NCBI RefSeq assembly: GCF_900182735.1 | Contig: NZ_FXTU01000007.1 | Span: 84,153-148,152 of the forward strand | Reading direction: 5' to 3' | Source of the DNA: Laceyella tengchongensis | Lineage (GTDB): Bacteria > Bacillota > Bacilli > Thermoactinomycetales > Thermoactinomycetaceae | DNA: 64,000 nt | In this document: positions 1-8,116 of the stretch, one piece after another | Numbering within the stretch: position 1 is the first letter of the stretch | Layout of the letters: each line of letters opens with the position of its first letter | Program-made: the position numbers and the translations under genes | The notes under the pieces: generated by a model | What the model saw: only the letters and a program-made list of their open reading frames with translations | Told to the model about the DNA's origin: nothing | The model's database searches: none

Positions 1-660
1 AGCTAAGTCACCACCCGCTCGTCGTTGGATGATTAAGGCATTTACAAACACCTGCAAATCACGAGAAGGCACTCGATTGATCAATTCTCTTAAAGATACT
101 TCAACGCTTTTTCCAAGTTGCAACTCTTTGACGACCGTATTTAATTCTTCTTTGATCGGTCCACTCATTTCTTTGACAACCAATTCCAAGCCTTGGGGAA
201 TCGACAACCCCGCTCTGGCGGCACTACTTAACAGACGACAGGCTTCGGACAATTGGGCATCTATTTTTCGCACATATAAAAACTTGCGAGAATTGATCAG
301 CATTCTGGAACCAAGTGGTGTCAGAACACCTGCGATTAACAAACTCATAAAAAACGGGGCATCCAATCCTAGGTAAAGCAGAAAAGTCAACCCCAGCTCC
401 CCTGCTATCAACAAAGCACCATACTCTGAAGGGCGCAGATTAATGCTCGCTCGTTTCAATTGGGGAGCCAACTTTTTAGCCCACTCTTGATTATCAAGCC
501 GGTCCGCAAGGCGGTCAGACCAACTGATCTCGGTTTTTGTTCCTACATACTTCTCCAGCACTTCATTCGTCTGCCTTTGTGCAGTGCGCATCTCTACCCA
601 GTTGAAGAGAGCCAGCATTGAACACAAGACTGCTAATGCCCCAACTATCGCCTCGGTCAC
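1..660 (-). CDS. tadB: TadB-like inner-membrane pilus assembly protein (GspF family), partial
   Basis: Membrane platform protein of a Tad/Flp-type pilus assembly machine. The frame opens with GTG at 660, overlaps the cpaF stop by 4 bases (GTGA), and stays open to position 1, so about 220 N-terminal residues are present and the C-terminus lies off the window. It starts with a hydrophobic helix (residues 1-19), has a second hydrophobic stretch near residues 85-115, and then the T2SSF-type segment with LSEACRLLSSAARAGLSIPQ and a later RDLQVFVNALIIQRRAGGDL. These are typical of TadB. The overlap with cpaF implies translational coupling. In Tad systems a TadC usually follows, which cannot be seen here. 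Confidence 0.82.
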   Translation of the reverse strand, partial: MTEAIVGALAVLCSMLALFNWVEMRTAQRQTNEVLEKYVGTKTEISWSDRLADRLDNQEWAKKLAPQLKRASINLRPSEYGALLIAGELGLTFLLYLGLDAPFFMSLLIAGVLTPLGSRMLINSRKFLYVRKIDAQLSEACRLLSSAARAGLSIPQGLELVVKEMSGPIKEELNTVVKELQLGKSVEVSLRELINRVPSRDLQVFVNALIIQRRAGGDLA

Positions 661-2021
661 GCTTTCTCTCCTCCTTTTTTCGGGTTGAACATTTCTTTTG
701 CGACGCCAACACCATATGCTTGCAAACGATCAAGGCAGCTAGGTAAATAGCCAGTTGGGGCGAAGTATCCTTCCACCTTCCCGTCTTTATCTACATTGGT
801 CTGTACAAAACGGAAAATATCGATCATCTTGACAGAACCGTCTTCCTGTTGCTGCATCTCTGCAATGGCTAGCATCTTGCGTTGCCCATCTGGCAACCGT
901 CCGATTTGCACAATGTAATCAACCGCACTGACAATATACTGGCGAATGATTTCAGATGGCAGATCCATTCCTGACATCATGACCATCCCCTCCAGACGAC
1001 TCATAGCGTCTTGCGGGGTATTGGCGTGTACCGTGGTGATAGAACCTTCATGACCCGTGTTCATCGCTTGTAGCATGTCAAACGCCTCCGCGCCACGAAC
1101 CTCCCCTACGATGATCCGGTCAGGACGCATCCGCAGAGCGTTCCGCACAAGCTGGCGAATCGAAACTTCCCCTTTGCCTTCCACGTTGGCGGGGCGCGCT
1201 TCCATCCCGACGACATGTGTATGCGGAATGCGAAGCTCCGCCATATCCTCAATGGTGATAATCCGTTCATCTTCTGGAATGAAACACGCCAATGCATTCA
1301 GCAGTGTCGTTTTCCCGCTACCTGTGCCCCCAGAGATGATAATGTTCAACTTCGCTTTCACCATACTCGTGAGGAATTTGGCCATATCCGGAGTCATGCT
1401 GTTAAATGAAATCAAATCCTCCAAACGAATCGGGTCTTTGCGAAACTTACGAATAGAAAGCAACGATCCTTTCAAGCTGATCGGGGGAATTACCGCATTC
1501 ACACGGCTCCCGTCAGGCAGGCGCGCATCCACCATGGGGGAACTCACGTCAATCCGGCGGCCAATCGGCGCCACAATTCGGTCGATCACATGGCGCAACG
1601 CTTCTTCATCGCGAAATTGGATATCCGTTTTATGCAATTTACCCTTTTTCTCGTAGAAAACTTCATAAGGACCGTTCACCATGATTTCGGTAATCTCTTC
1701 ATCTTCCAACAAGGATTCCAATGGACCGAAGCCCACGGACTCATTAATGATCCGATTGATGACCCGGTTCCGCTCTTGGCCGGTCAACACGACTTGCTCA
1801 TCAGCTAAGTATCTGCTAACTAAGCGATCTAGCGTGATACGTAATTCCGATGAGGGCATCTGTGTTAGTTTTTCCAAGTCCGTTTCACGTAGTAACCGAG
1901 CTTTAAAGTGTTGTGCCAGTTCATTAACCCGATTATCATCGGCAGGCTTCTGCCTTTCTCTCTCACTGGCGCTTCGACGAATATGCTTTGTTAATCGTTG
2001 GTTTTGCGAGAAAATGGCCAT
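657..2021 (-). CDS. cpaF: CpaF/TadA secretion ATPase
   Basis: Hexameric cytoplasmic ATPase (VirB11/GspE superfamily) that powers Tad/Flp pilus assembly. Visible motifs are the Walker A loop SGGTGSGKTTLLNAL near residues 230-245, the Asp/His-box region around ITIEDMAELRIPH, and the Walker B region RPDRIIVGEVRGAEAFD. The N-terminal 100 residues are the variable helical domain of CpaF, and the total of about 454 residues is normal. Two ATGs are possible, 2033 and 2021; AAGGA abuts the first and lies 11 bases before the second, so 2021 is preferred weakly. It sits 20 bases after cpaB and overlaps tadB. Confidence 0.93.
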   Translation of the reverse strand: MAIFSQNQRLTKHIRRSASERERQKPADDNRVNELAQHFKARLLRETDLEKLTQMPSSELRITLDRLVSRYLADEQVVLTGQERNRVINRIINESVGFGPLESLLEDEEITEIMVNGPYEVFYEKKGKLHKTDIQFRDEEALRHVIDRIVAPIGRRIDVSSPMVDARLPDGSRVNAVIPPISLKGSLLSIRKFRKDPIRLEDLISFNSMTPDMAKFLTSMVKAKLNIIISGGTGSGKTTLLNALACFIPEDERIITIEDMAELRIPHTHVVGMEARPANVEGKGEVSIRQLVRNALRMRPDRIIVGEVRGAEAFDMLQAMNTGHEGSITTVHANTPQDAMSRLEGMVMMSGMDLPSEIIRQYIVSAVDYIVQIGRLPDGQRKMLAIAEMQQQEDGSVKMIDIFRFVQTNVDKDGKVEGYFAPTGYLPSCLDRLQAYGVGVAKEMFNPKKGGEKA

Positions 2022-2041
2022 CTTCAAAACCATCCTTACTG

Positions 2042-2788
2042 TTATTGTTGAGGGGTATCCGTTTCCATCGGATTCCCTTGTGTATTTGTTGTTGACTTTT
2101 GATCAGATTGTTTTATCTGCTTTTTGGCTCCTTCTTTTTCTCCAATTTTTCCATCACCCGTGTTCGGGGCTTTCAACACTCTAATAGATGCTGCCGTATT
2201 TTGTATACCGATAAAGTTAGCTGCTTCTTCCAGCGTCATCTCTAACCCTAACCCAGTTACATTTTTATTTGCGTCAATGCCCAAAGCAACAACCTCTACA
2301 TTTTTCATATATATACTCGTCTTCATGTTTTTATCAGTGACGATAATATCTACCAAATCTCGCTGATTAAAGTTATCGTCAAAACCTACACGGTCTGATT
2401 TAAAGAGCATAACCATTCTATGGTTGCCTGATCTCAACTCTGTTTCACGCTTCAGTACATTAGCAGTAAGAATCTCGCCTTTTGCAAGAGGCACTACCGA
2501 AACTAATTGGCCAATACTAGCAATCTGCTCTTGCCCTAAAGAAATAGAATTCAAATCAGTAACAATCGAACCCTCAACATACTGTCTTGGCATTGCTTTT
2601 TGCTCAAACATCTCTGAACTTAATGGCTTGCGTGAATCAATATTTTCCTTCGCTACATAAACTGGGACAAAATCGCCTAATTCAGCATCAACTGCCATCG
2701 ACTTCTGTAAAAACATATACCCGGCTATCGCAGAAAGTAACAACGCGACAACTAAAAACAATAAGGCTCTTCTCTTTGCATCCTGCAT
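2042..2788 (-). CDS. cpaB: CpaB/RcpC-type pilus assembly protein (SAF domain)
   Basis: A 248-residue protein with one N-terminal membrane anchor (residues 8-27), then a SAF-like domain beginning FVPVYVAKENIDSRKPLSSE and containing GQLVSVVPLAKGEILTANVL. This is the CpaB/RcpC family, a periplasmic or extracytoplasmic component of Tad pilus machines; in a monoderm it would face the cell wall. The C-terminal 40 residues are charged and low in complexity (lysine, glutamine and threonine rich). AGGTG sits 6 bases before the ATG. It lies between the prepilin peptidase and cpaF, which supports the call more than the weak sequence conservation does. Confidence 0.82.
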   Translation of the reverse strand: MQDAKRRALLFLVVALLLSAIAGYMFLQKSMAVDAELGDFVPVYVAKENIDSRKPLSSEMFEQKAMPRQYVEGSIVTDLNSISLGQEQIASIGQLVSVVPLAKGEILTANVLKRETELRSGNHRMVMLFKSDRVGFDDNFNQRDLVDIIVTDKNMKTSIYMKNVEVVALGIDANKNVTGLGLEMTLEEAANFIGIQNTAASIRVLKAPNTGDGKIGEKEGAKKQIKQSDQKSTTNTQGNPMETDTPQQ

Positions 2789-2807
2789 AGATCACACCTG
2801 CTTATTT

Positions 2808-3254
2808 TTATAATTTGGTTAGCACATACGTAAACACCGTGCCAAGTAGAATGAATGGGGCAAATGGGAATTCGGTTTTGCGACCCACTTGGTTCCAACG
2901 CACTAGCTTGACGATGAGCAGATAGAGGGCCGCCAACAGGTGGGAGGAGAAAAAGATCAGGAGAAAAGGCTGAAAGCCCAAGGCGAGCCCCAACATGCCA
3001 AACAGCTTCACATCTCCTCCGCCGATAGAACGTTCATCGGTTACGACGGCAATCACATAAAGGATGAGAAAGACGACGAAACCGGTCACCACATAGTTCC
3101 ACCATGGCTCCGGTCGCTCAAAAAGGCGAGCGAGCACGGCCGCCACGATGCCGATCACGACGAAACGGTCGTAGATTAAGCGGTATTTGAGATCGGTCAC
3201 CGTTGCCGCGATCAACAATCCTATCAAGACGAGATACAATCCATGCTCGATCAA
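2808..3254 (-). CDS. Prepilin peptidase, A24 family (CpaA/TadV type)
   Basis: Small membrane aspartic protease that cleaves the leader of Flp-type prepilins. At 148 residues it is the minimal A24 form without the N-methyltransferase domain. The two catalytic aspartates are in TDLKYRLIYD (near residue 21) and in GGGDVKLFG (near residue 79), and four to five hydrophobic helices surround them. The start is a TTG at 3254 with GGGAG 6 bases upstream; no ATG suits. It sits 14 bases after cpaE. No prepilin gene is visible in the window, so the substrate is probably encoded to the left. Confidence 0.88.
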   Translation of the reverse strand: MIEHGLYLVLIGLLIAATVTDLKYRLIYDRFVVIGIVAAVLARLFERPEPWWNYVVTGFVVFLILYVIAVVTDERSIGGGDVKLFGMLGLALGFQPFLLIFFSSHLLAALYLLIVKLVRWNQVGRKTEFPFAPFILLGTVFTYVLTKL

Positions 3255-3268
3255 GGGATTCTCCCGCC

Positions 3269-4447
3269 TTATGAAGTGGATTTGCCGTTCTTCGATTCAG
3301 ACAGCAGTTGTTTGGCAAACTTCTGCATGTCACGGGCGAAGAGTGACAGGTTGCGTTCGTTTTTGGCGGTTCGCAATGGCTTGCCGCGATTGATCGCCTG
3401 GTCGATGCGTTTTAGATCATCTCGGAATTCGCCGGCGATATCGAAACTGAAGCGTTGGCGGATTTCTTTGGCTCCGATTTCGGAGTCACGGTTTATCCGG
3501 TTGACGAGGATTTCCAAACGATCTGTTGGGTCTACACCAATCATGTTAAATGCGGTCAACACCCGGTTCAACGTGCGCAGGGATAAGGCGTCGGGATTTA
3601 ACACGTAAAAAATCTTGTCCGCCTCTTCCAATGCCGCATACGTTAAGTTGGTCATTTCCGCTGGCATGTCGACAAGTATGTAATCATAGTAAAGGCGGGC
3701 AGCACGGAGAAGACGTTCGATATGCTCTTCGGTAATCTGTTCGGCCACTTCTAAATCGGCGGGACTGGCCAACACTTCAACGGCAGAGTGAGGTTCAATC
3801 ACGGTCACGCTACGGATATGGTTATCATTCAACTCATGCAAAACCGGCGTCAAATCATATAGATTGCGGCCGCTTGCAAGATTGAGATACGTTTCCACAC
3901 CGCCGAATTGGAAGTTGAGATCCACCAACAGCACACTGGAGTTGGATTCCAATTGAAGCGTCTGAGCTAGCGTGGAAGCAATCAAACTTTTGCCGGAACC
4001 GCCCTTGCCGCTGTAAAAACCGATTACTTGCCCGCGCCCCCAGGTAAAATTGGCAGCCGCCTCATTCTTGTCGCTATCAGATTGCAACGCGATAACGGCG
4101 CGTGACAACACATCGCCTAGCGCGTTAATCTCATCCGGGAAAAAGAGGACGTCAAACGCTCCTGCGCGGCTGGCGTCACGAATGCGGATCGAATCTTTGG
4201 ATTCAGTGAGGAAAACTATCTTGACTTGTGTCACTTCACGCAAGATGTAAGGGATCAGCTGCATCCCTAAGCTTCCGACCCCTTCATGCAACAACACGAC
4301 ATCCGGCTGGATCCGGGCGATCTCACGCCGCACTTCCGACGCGTAAACATGGCTGATCTGAGGAAACTGAGTGCTTAATCTTTCTCGCAAATCCGTTGCA
4401 ATCGAATCTTCTTCGGTTATGATTAACAACTTGATATCTGGATACAT
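3269..4447 (-). CDS. cpaE: CpaE-like ATPase (receiver-like domain plus ParA/MinD ATPase)
   Basis: A 392-residue protein with an N-terminal degenerate response-regulator fold (residues 1-125; LLIITEED, DVVLLHEGVGSLG and VKIVFLTESKD match strands beta-1, -3 and -4) followed by a MinD/ParA-type ATPase whose deviant Walker A is YSGKGGSGKSLIA near residues 145-157. This architecture is that of CpaE/TadZ, which localises Tad pilus machinery. AAGGAGG lies 13 bases before the ATG, a long spacing, but no better start is in frame. It is the first gene of the leftward pilus operon, preceded by an AT-rich 290-base region that must hold the promoter. Confidence 0.88.
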   Translation of the reverse strand: MYPDIKLLIITEEDSIATDLRERLSTQFPQISHVYASEVRREIARIQPDVVLLHEGVGSLGMQLIPYILREVTQVKIVFLTESKDSIRIRDASRAGAFDVLFFPDEINALGDVLSRAVIALQSDSDKNEAAANFTWGRGQVIGFYSGKGGSGKSLIASTLAQTLQLESNSSVLLVDLNFQFGGVETYLNLASGRNLYDLTPVLHELNDNHIRSVTVIEPHSAVEVLASPADLEVAEQITEEHIERLLRAARLYYDYILVDMPAEMTNLTYAALEEADKIFYVLNPDALSLRTLNRVLTAFNMIGVDPTDRLEILVNRINRDSEIGAKEIRQRFSFDIAGEFRDDLKRIDQAINRGKPLRTAKNERNLSLFARDMQKFAKQLLSESKNGKSTS

Positions 4448-4737
4448 AAGAAAAGCAAAGCCTCCTTAAATAGCATGCTTTTTCAACAACGATATTTGAT
4501 GATAGCATCACTATATTTTATCTTAGTAAAAATGAAGTTCAATACTTTCCTCTAAGATTTATTAAATATTTTAAAACTAGGTATTAATTAAACATAATGG
4601 GAAATGTATAATCTTATTGGGATTAAATGAAATCTTCCTCCAAGTTTAGCATAATATACTTATATATACCCTCAATCGGTTCAATTTTATCAATTTACCA
4701 CATTATTGGCAATAGTTCAACTTCATTTGACAACATG
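4448..4737 (-). promoter_or_regulatory. AT-rich upstream region of the pilus operon
   Basis: About 290 bases without a gene, clearly more AT-rich than its surroundings. Reading the minus strand, two sigma-A-like candidates occur: TTGAAC with TAAAAT 16 bases later (close to cpaE), and TTGAAC with TAAATT 17 bases later (farther upstream). Neither is a consensus match, so the exact promoter is uncertain. No hairpin regulator or small gene with a ribosome site was found. Confidence 0.35.
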
Positions 4738-4762
4738 AAAAAGCCGGGATTACCCGGCTTTT
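4738..4762 (-). terminator. Terminator of the dnaK-like gene
   Basis: Perfect 6-bp stem GCCGGG/CCCGGC with a 4-base loop, flanked by AAAAA on the left and TTTT on the right. It follows the dnaK-like stop by 84 bases on the minus strand; its flanks make it look bidirectional. Confidence 0.85.
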
Positions 4763-4845
4763 CGCTTATCTTTCACCATTTGTTCGAAAAATAGACGATA
4801 AGGACTGACTCACTCTGTTTCATTTGCCTAATCCATCATTTAACA

Positions 4846-6369
4846 TTAACCGATTGCCATCTTCTCAACGCGGCGTTGTTTCGCCCGTACTTCATCTTCA
4901 GTCAGGTTGGAAGTTCTTTCAATGTTTAGCTCGCCCAACAAAGTGCCCGCGGTGGAATCAATGACCGAAATATGGATGATCCCATCACTGTCGTATTCGA
5001 AAATCACTTCCAACGGCGCGCCTTTCGGATAAGCTGGGAGGTCGATCATCCCTTCCCCAACGATTTTCACATAATCGAGGTCGCTGTCCTCGCCTTCCGT
5101 CACTTGCAAGAAAAGTTGGGATTGGCCGTCAACCGTTGTTTTGTAATGACCGCTTACCCGGCTCGGAATGGTGGTGTCCTTCTTGAGTACGATGGAGTTG
5201 AATTCCTCACCTGCTTCATCCAACGCCACTACTCCCATGCTGTGCGAGTTCACATCCTGCACTTCGACGACAGGGAAGGCTTGGGTGAGGTGCATATCGG
5301 CCGTGCCTTGCTTAATTTGCAGAATCGCACCTTGAATGGCTGCTCCTTGCGCAACCACCTCATCCGGGTTTACGTCGAGGGACGGTTTGATTCCCGTCAC
5401 CCGTTCGATCATAGCCGGCACTTGTTTCATGCGTGTCGAACCGCCCACAAGCAACACCCGGTCAATATCCTTCCATTGAAGGCCGGCATCCTCTAATACA
5501 AACTCCAAAATCTTTTGGGTGCGGTTGAGGAGGGGAGCCGTTAATTCATCGAATTTGGTGCGGGTCAGAGGAATGGAAACGTTGACTCCATTTGCAGACA
5601 AGAACACATTGGTGCGGTCCCGGACAGAGAGGGTTTTCTTGGCGATTTCCGCTTTTTCGCGCAGGTCTTGCTCCAACATGGGATCTTCTAACAAGTCAAT
5701 GCCGCCTTGCGCTTTAAATTCTTCATTCAAGTAGTTCATCACCGTGTTGTCCCAATCAAAACCGCCCAAGTTCTTCGCTCCACCCGTGGAAAGCACACGC
5801 AAACCGTCCGGAGACAGATTCATGATCGTCACATCAAACGTACCGCCCCCCAAATCGTAGACGAGCAGGTTTTGGGTTTGATGCATTTTGTCCAGCCCAT
5901 AAGCCAAAGCGGCGGCGGTTGGTTCGTTGATAATGCGCAACACATTGAGTCCCGCAATCCGCCCCGCGTCTTGGGTCGCTTTGCGCTGAGCGTCATCGAA
6001 ATACGCTGGCACGGTGATCACTGCATCCTCGATCTTCTCATCCAACAATGTCTCGGCGTCTTCCTTGAGGCGGCGCAAAATCATCGCAGAGATTTCCTCA
6101 GGTGTGAAGTCATCATGGTTGTCAGTCTGAAACTTCCATGTCTTGTCCCCAATCTGCCGTTTTACAAACTGGACCACATTGAACGGGCTTGCCACCGCAG
6201 TACGCTTCGCGATGCTTCCCACCACGACATCGGCACCATCAAAGAGCACTACTGAAGGGGTAATGCGTTCTCCTTCACGGTTAGCGAGCATTTCCGGTTT
6301 TCCGTACTTGTTCACTATAGCGATCGCCGAGTAAGTCGTTCCCAGGTCGATCCCTACAACTCTTCCCAT
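4846..6369 (-). CDS. Short Hsp70 (DnaK-like) lacking the C-terminal lid
   Basis: Hsp70 ATPase chaperone of 507 residues; canonical DnaK is about 610. The nucleotide-binding domain is complete: phosphate-1 loop GIDLGTTYSA (5-14), VYDLGGGTFDVTI, NEPTAAALAYG and the adenosine motif LLVGGSTRMKQVP. The substrate-binding beta domain follows, but the protein ends after ERTSNLTEDEVRAKQRRVEK, so only the first lid helix can exist. The interdomain linker reads PVVEVQDVNSHSMG rather than the usual VLLLDVTPLSLG. GAGGGAG lies 9 bases before the ATG. A GrpE-like gene lies upstream but no dnaJ, and no CIRCE element is visible. It is a paralogue type, not the housekeeping dnaK of the hrcA operon. Confidence 0.9.
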   Translation of the reverse strand: MGRVVGIDLGTTYSAIAIVNKYGKPEMLANREGERITPSVVLFDGADVVVGSIAKRTAVASPFNVVQFVKRQIGDKTWKFQTDNHDDFTPEEISAMILRRLKEDAETLLDEKIEDAVITVPAYFDDAQRKATQDAGRIAGLNVLRIINEPTAAALAYGLDKMHQTQNLLVYDLGGGTFDVTIMNLSPDGLRVLSTGGAKNLGGFDWDNTVMNYLNEEFKAQGGIDLLEDPMLEQDLREKAEIAKKTLSVRDRTNVFLSANGVNVSIPLTRTKFDELTAPLLNRTQKILEFVLEDAGLQWKDIDRVLLVGGSTRMKQVPAMIERVTGIKPSLDVNPDEVVAQGAAIQGAILQIKQGTADMHLTQAFPVVEVQDVNSHSMGVVALDEAGEEFNSIVLKKDTTIPSRVSGHYKTTVDGQSQLFLQVTEGEDSDLDYVKIVGEGMIDLPAYPKGAPLEVIFEYDSDGIIHISVIDSTAGTLLGELNIERTSNLTEDEVRAKQRRVEKMAIG

Positions 6370-6495
6370 CTTTTTTCACTCCCTCTATCACTTCCATCAA
6401 GGTCAAAAAGGCAATAATGACGCATTTTAAAGAGACACTTTTCTATAGTCATAATATTAGACGCAACAAACAGGCAAACTGTTGTGCAAATCAAA

Positions 6496-6519
6496 AGGAA
6501 AAGATGGGAATCCCATCTT
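6496..6519 (-). terminator. Terminator between grpE-like and dnaK-like genes
   Basis: Inverted repeat AAGATGGGA/TCCCATCTT around a single base; on the minus strand it is followed by TTTTCCTTTTG. It lies 58 bases after the grpE-like stop, suggesting that the dnaK-like gene also has its own promoter or depends on read-through. Confidence 0.65.
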
Positions 6520-6576
6520 CAATATAAGACTTTTAACTTCAAGGAAGGCTGGTTGCCGAAGCGAATGAGCCAACAG

Positions 6577-7215
6577 CTAGCCATGGTATTTTTTGATGAC
6601 CACTTCTTCCGGACGCAGGACGACATCCTTATATTTGAAACCATGACGCACCATATGTACAACTGTGCCATCTTCAGCGGGATGCTTGGTCGGGATCACT
6701 TCCACGACTTGCTGGATGCGCGGGTCAAATTTATTCGATGGCGCCACGATCAGCTCCACTCCGCGGCGATACAAAATTTCCAACACTTCATGACTTAGCG
6801 TTTGTAATATATTCACTAATTCCGGATTACGATTGCCAGTGTCCAATTTATCATTGTATATCGTATTCATGCGGTCGATGAGCAGGATTAAATCGATATA
6901 GAGTGGGCGGAGTTGGTTTAACTCCTGGTCCACCTTCAAATCTTCCATTTCTTTATACAGTCGGTCGAAGGCGGCTTCTTTCGTCTTATCGTAGCTCAGT
7001 CGATTGGTTACCACCTGCAACAATGAAGTGAAGTTTTGTTGCAAGCTGTTCAACATGGTAAGAACTTGCTGTTGCTGGCGCTCGCTATTGCCACGTGCCT
7101 CTCTCACTTCTCTGACAGCATTATCTCTTCTCGCAGGCAAACCAAATCGAGCCTCTGGGAATGGCAAATGATGTTTTTCTCCCATTGGCTTCTGGTTCTC
7201 TTTCCTGGGGCCCAT
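6577..7215 (-). CDS. GrpE-like nucleotide exchange factor
   Basis: A 212-residue protein. Residues 1-45 are basic and probably disordered, about residues 45-100 form the long coiled coil expected of GrpE, and the C-terminal beta domain contains VVEVIPTKHPAEDGTVVHMV and HGFKYKDVVLRPEEVVIKK, matching the GrpE signature (DGTV, G-x-K-x-KDRVLRPA-x-V). GrpE releases ADP from Hsp70. The location just upstream of the lidless Hsp70 suggests a dedicated pair; this is inference. The internal helical bundle differs from housekeeping GrpE and contains a YIDLILLIDRMNTIYNDKL segment. AGGGAGG lies 7 bases before the ATG. Confidence 0.82.
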   Translation of the reverse strand: MGPRKENQKPMGEKHHLPFPEARFGLPARRDNAVREVREARGNSERQQQQVLTMLNSLQQNFTSLLQVVTNRLSYDKTKEAAFDRLYKEMEDLKVDQELNQLRPLYIDLILLIDRMNTIYNDKLDTGNRNPELVNILQTLSHEVLEILYRRGVELIVAPSNKFDPRIQQVVEVIPTKHPAEDGTVVHMVRHGFKYKDVVLRPEEVVIKKYHG

Positions 7216-7711
7216 ACAGTAACCTCCCTAACGGTCAAATGGATTTAAATATATATTCAAGGATAGACAATCTTGGAAATTCCACCTGAGAATAGAAAAG
7301 CGAAACAGAAAAAGCTGAACGTTTCTACATCTTCCCGCTTATACCATTTTACTCGTAAGTCAATTCATGTCGCAAGTACGTAGATAAGATGAATTGTTGC
7401 GAAAAATTGCGTCCAATTTTGGACAAAGGTTCGCATCACCTATACTCCTACGCTAACACTTCTTTGGCCTATCGTCTATCACAATCTTTGCCGTCAGCTG
7501 GACTGGACAAAAAAACAAGAGCCGCCCCGCGTTAGAAAATTATGATTATCCATTGTGTTCCAGATGAATCTACGGTCATTATATTAGGTTTATTTCATTA
7601 AAACAAGCCATTTCATGCCCAATCAAGCCACCACCTCCACAAAAATTGCCGAGGCCAGCACACGGCTAGACTCGGCGACATTCACCCTGATCCCTTCTCC
7701 ATGCTTATGAA
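7216..7711. other. Intergenic region, no gene recognised
   Basis: About 500 bases between the grpE-like gene and the small zinc-ribbon gene. I see no reading frame with a credible ribosome site. There is an imperfect candidate promoter for the grpE-like gene on the minus strand (TTGCGA, 18 bases, TAAAAT near 7350-7380). A 6-bp dyad GCCGAG/CTCGGC with a long loop at 7648-7676 is probably meaningless. Confidence 0.5.
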
Positions 7712-7749
7712 AGCAAAACAAACGGGGCACATCAACTCTTGGCCCCGCT
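7712..7749 (-). terminator. Terminator of the small zinc-ribbon gene
   Basis: Stem CGGGGC (7723-7728) with GCCCCG (7742-7747), 13-base loop, followed on the minus strand by TTTGTTTTGCTTT. It lies about 30 bases after the stop of the 44-residue gene. Confidence 0.65.
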
Positions 7750-7775
7750 CCTCTCACCCAATTAAGTTAAGTGTT

Positions 7776-7910
7776 TTATTCCCGATTCCGCTCCTCTTCC
7801 ATCAACTTCTCTGTATAACAAATGCGGCAGTAATACTTCCCGTCGATCTCAAAAAATTGGATATATAAGGACTTGGCTCCACAGGTAGCGCAGGTGCACT
7901 TATCTTCCAC
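7776..7910 (-). CDS. Small zinc-ribbon protein, 44 residues
   Basis: Short gene starting with GTG at 7910, preceded by GGGGAGG at a spacing of 6 bases, and ending with TAA at 7776. The product begins VEDKCTCATCGAKSLYIQFF and continues to a second cysteine pair CRICYTEKL, so five cysteines are arranged as C-x-C-x2-C and C-x2-C, enough for one zinc site. The charged C-terminus is rich in Glu and Arg. It has a terminator of its own. I do not recognise the family; a structural zinc ribbon or a small regulatory protein are both possible. The ribosome site, the cysteine pattern and the terminator together make it a likely real gene. Confidence 0.7.
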   Translation of the reverse strand: MEDKCTCATCGAKSLYIQFFEIDGKYYCRICYTEKLMEEERNRE

Positions 7911-7996
7911 GCAATCCCTCCCCATTTTGCGTTTCCATAATAAATTCGCTACCATCGAGCTCTATTCCTTTTTCATCCTTTATTTCCATTTATTAT

Positions 7997-8042
7997 AAAA
8001 AGAAAGGGCCGCTTCTTCGTGTTGAAGAAACTGCCCTTTTTT
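7997..8042 (-). terminator. lysS terminator
   Basis: Long hairpin pairing AAAGGGC-GCTTCTTC with GAAGAA-GCCCTTT around GTGTT; on the minus strand the stem is followed by TTCTTTTTATAAT. It lies about 75 bases after the lysS stop and closes the folate-dusB-lysS group. Confidence 0.85.
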
Positions 8043-8116
8043 GTACACAAGTTATACACAATTCACACACAATTTGTGCACAAGCTGTGGATAACTTCAG
8101 AAGGTTATGAGCTACA

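Noticed and set aside
4448..4845. CIRCE element or heat-shock operator near the Hsp70 gene
   Set aside because: No TTAGCACTC-N9-GAGTGCTAA-like sequence found here or at 6370-6480.
7648..7676. GCCGAG/CTCGGC dyad
   Set aside because: Only 6 bp with a 17-base loop and no T-run; expected by chance.
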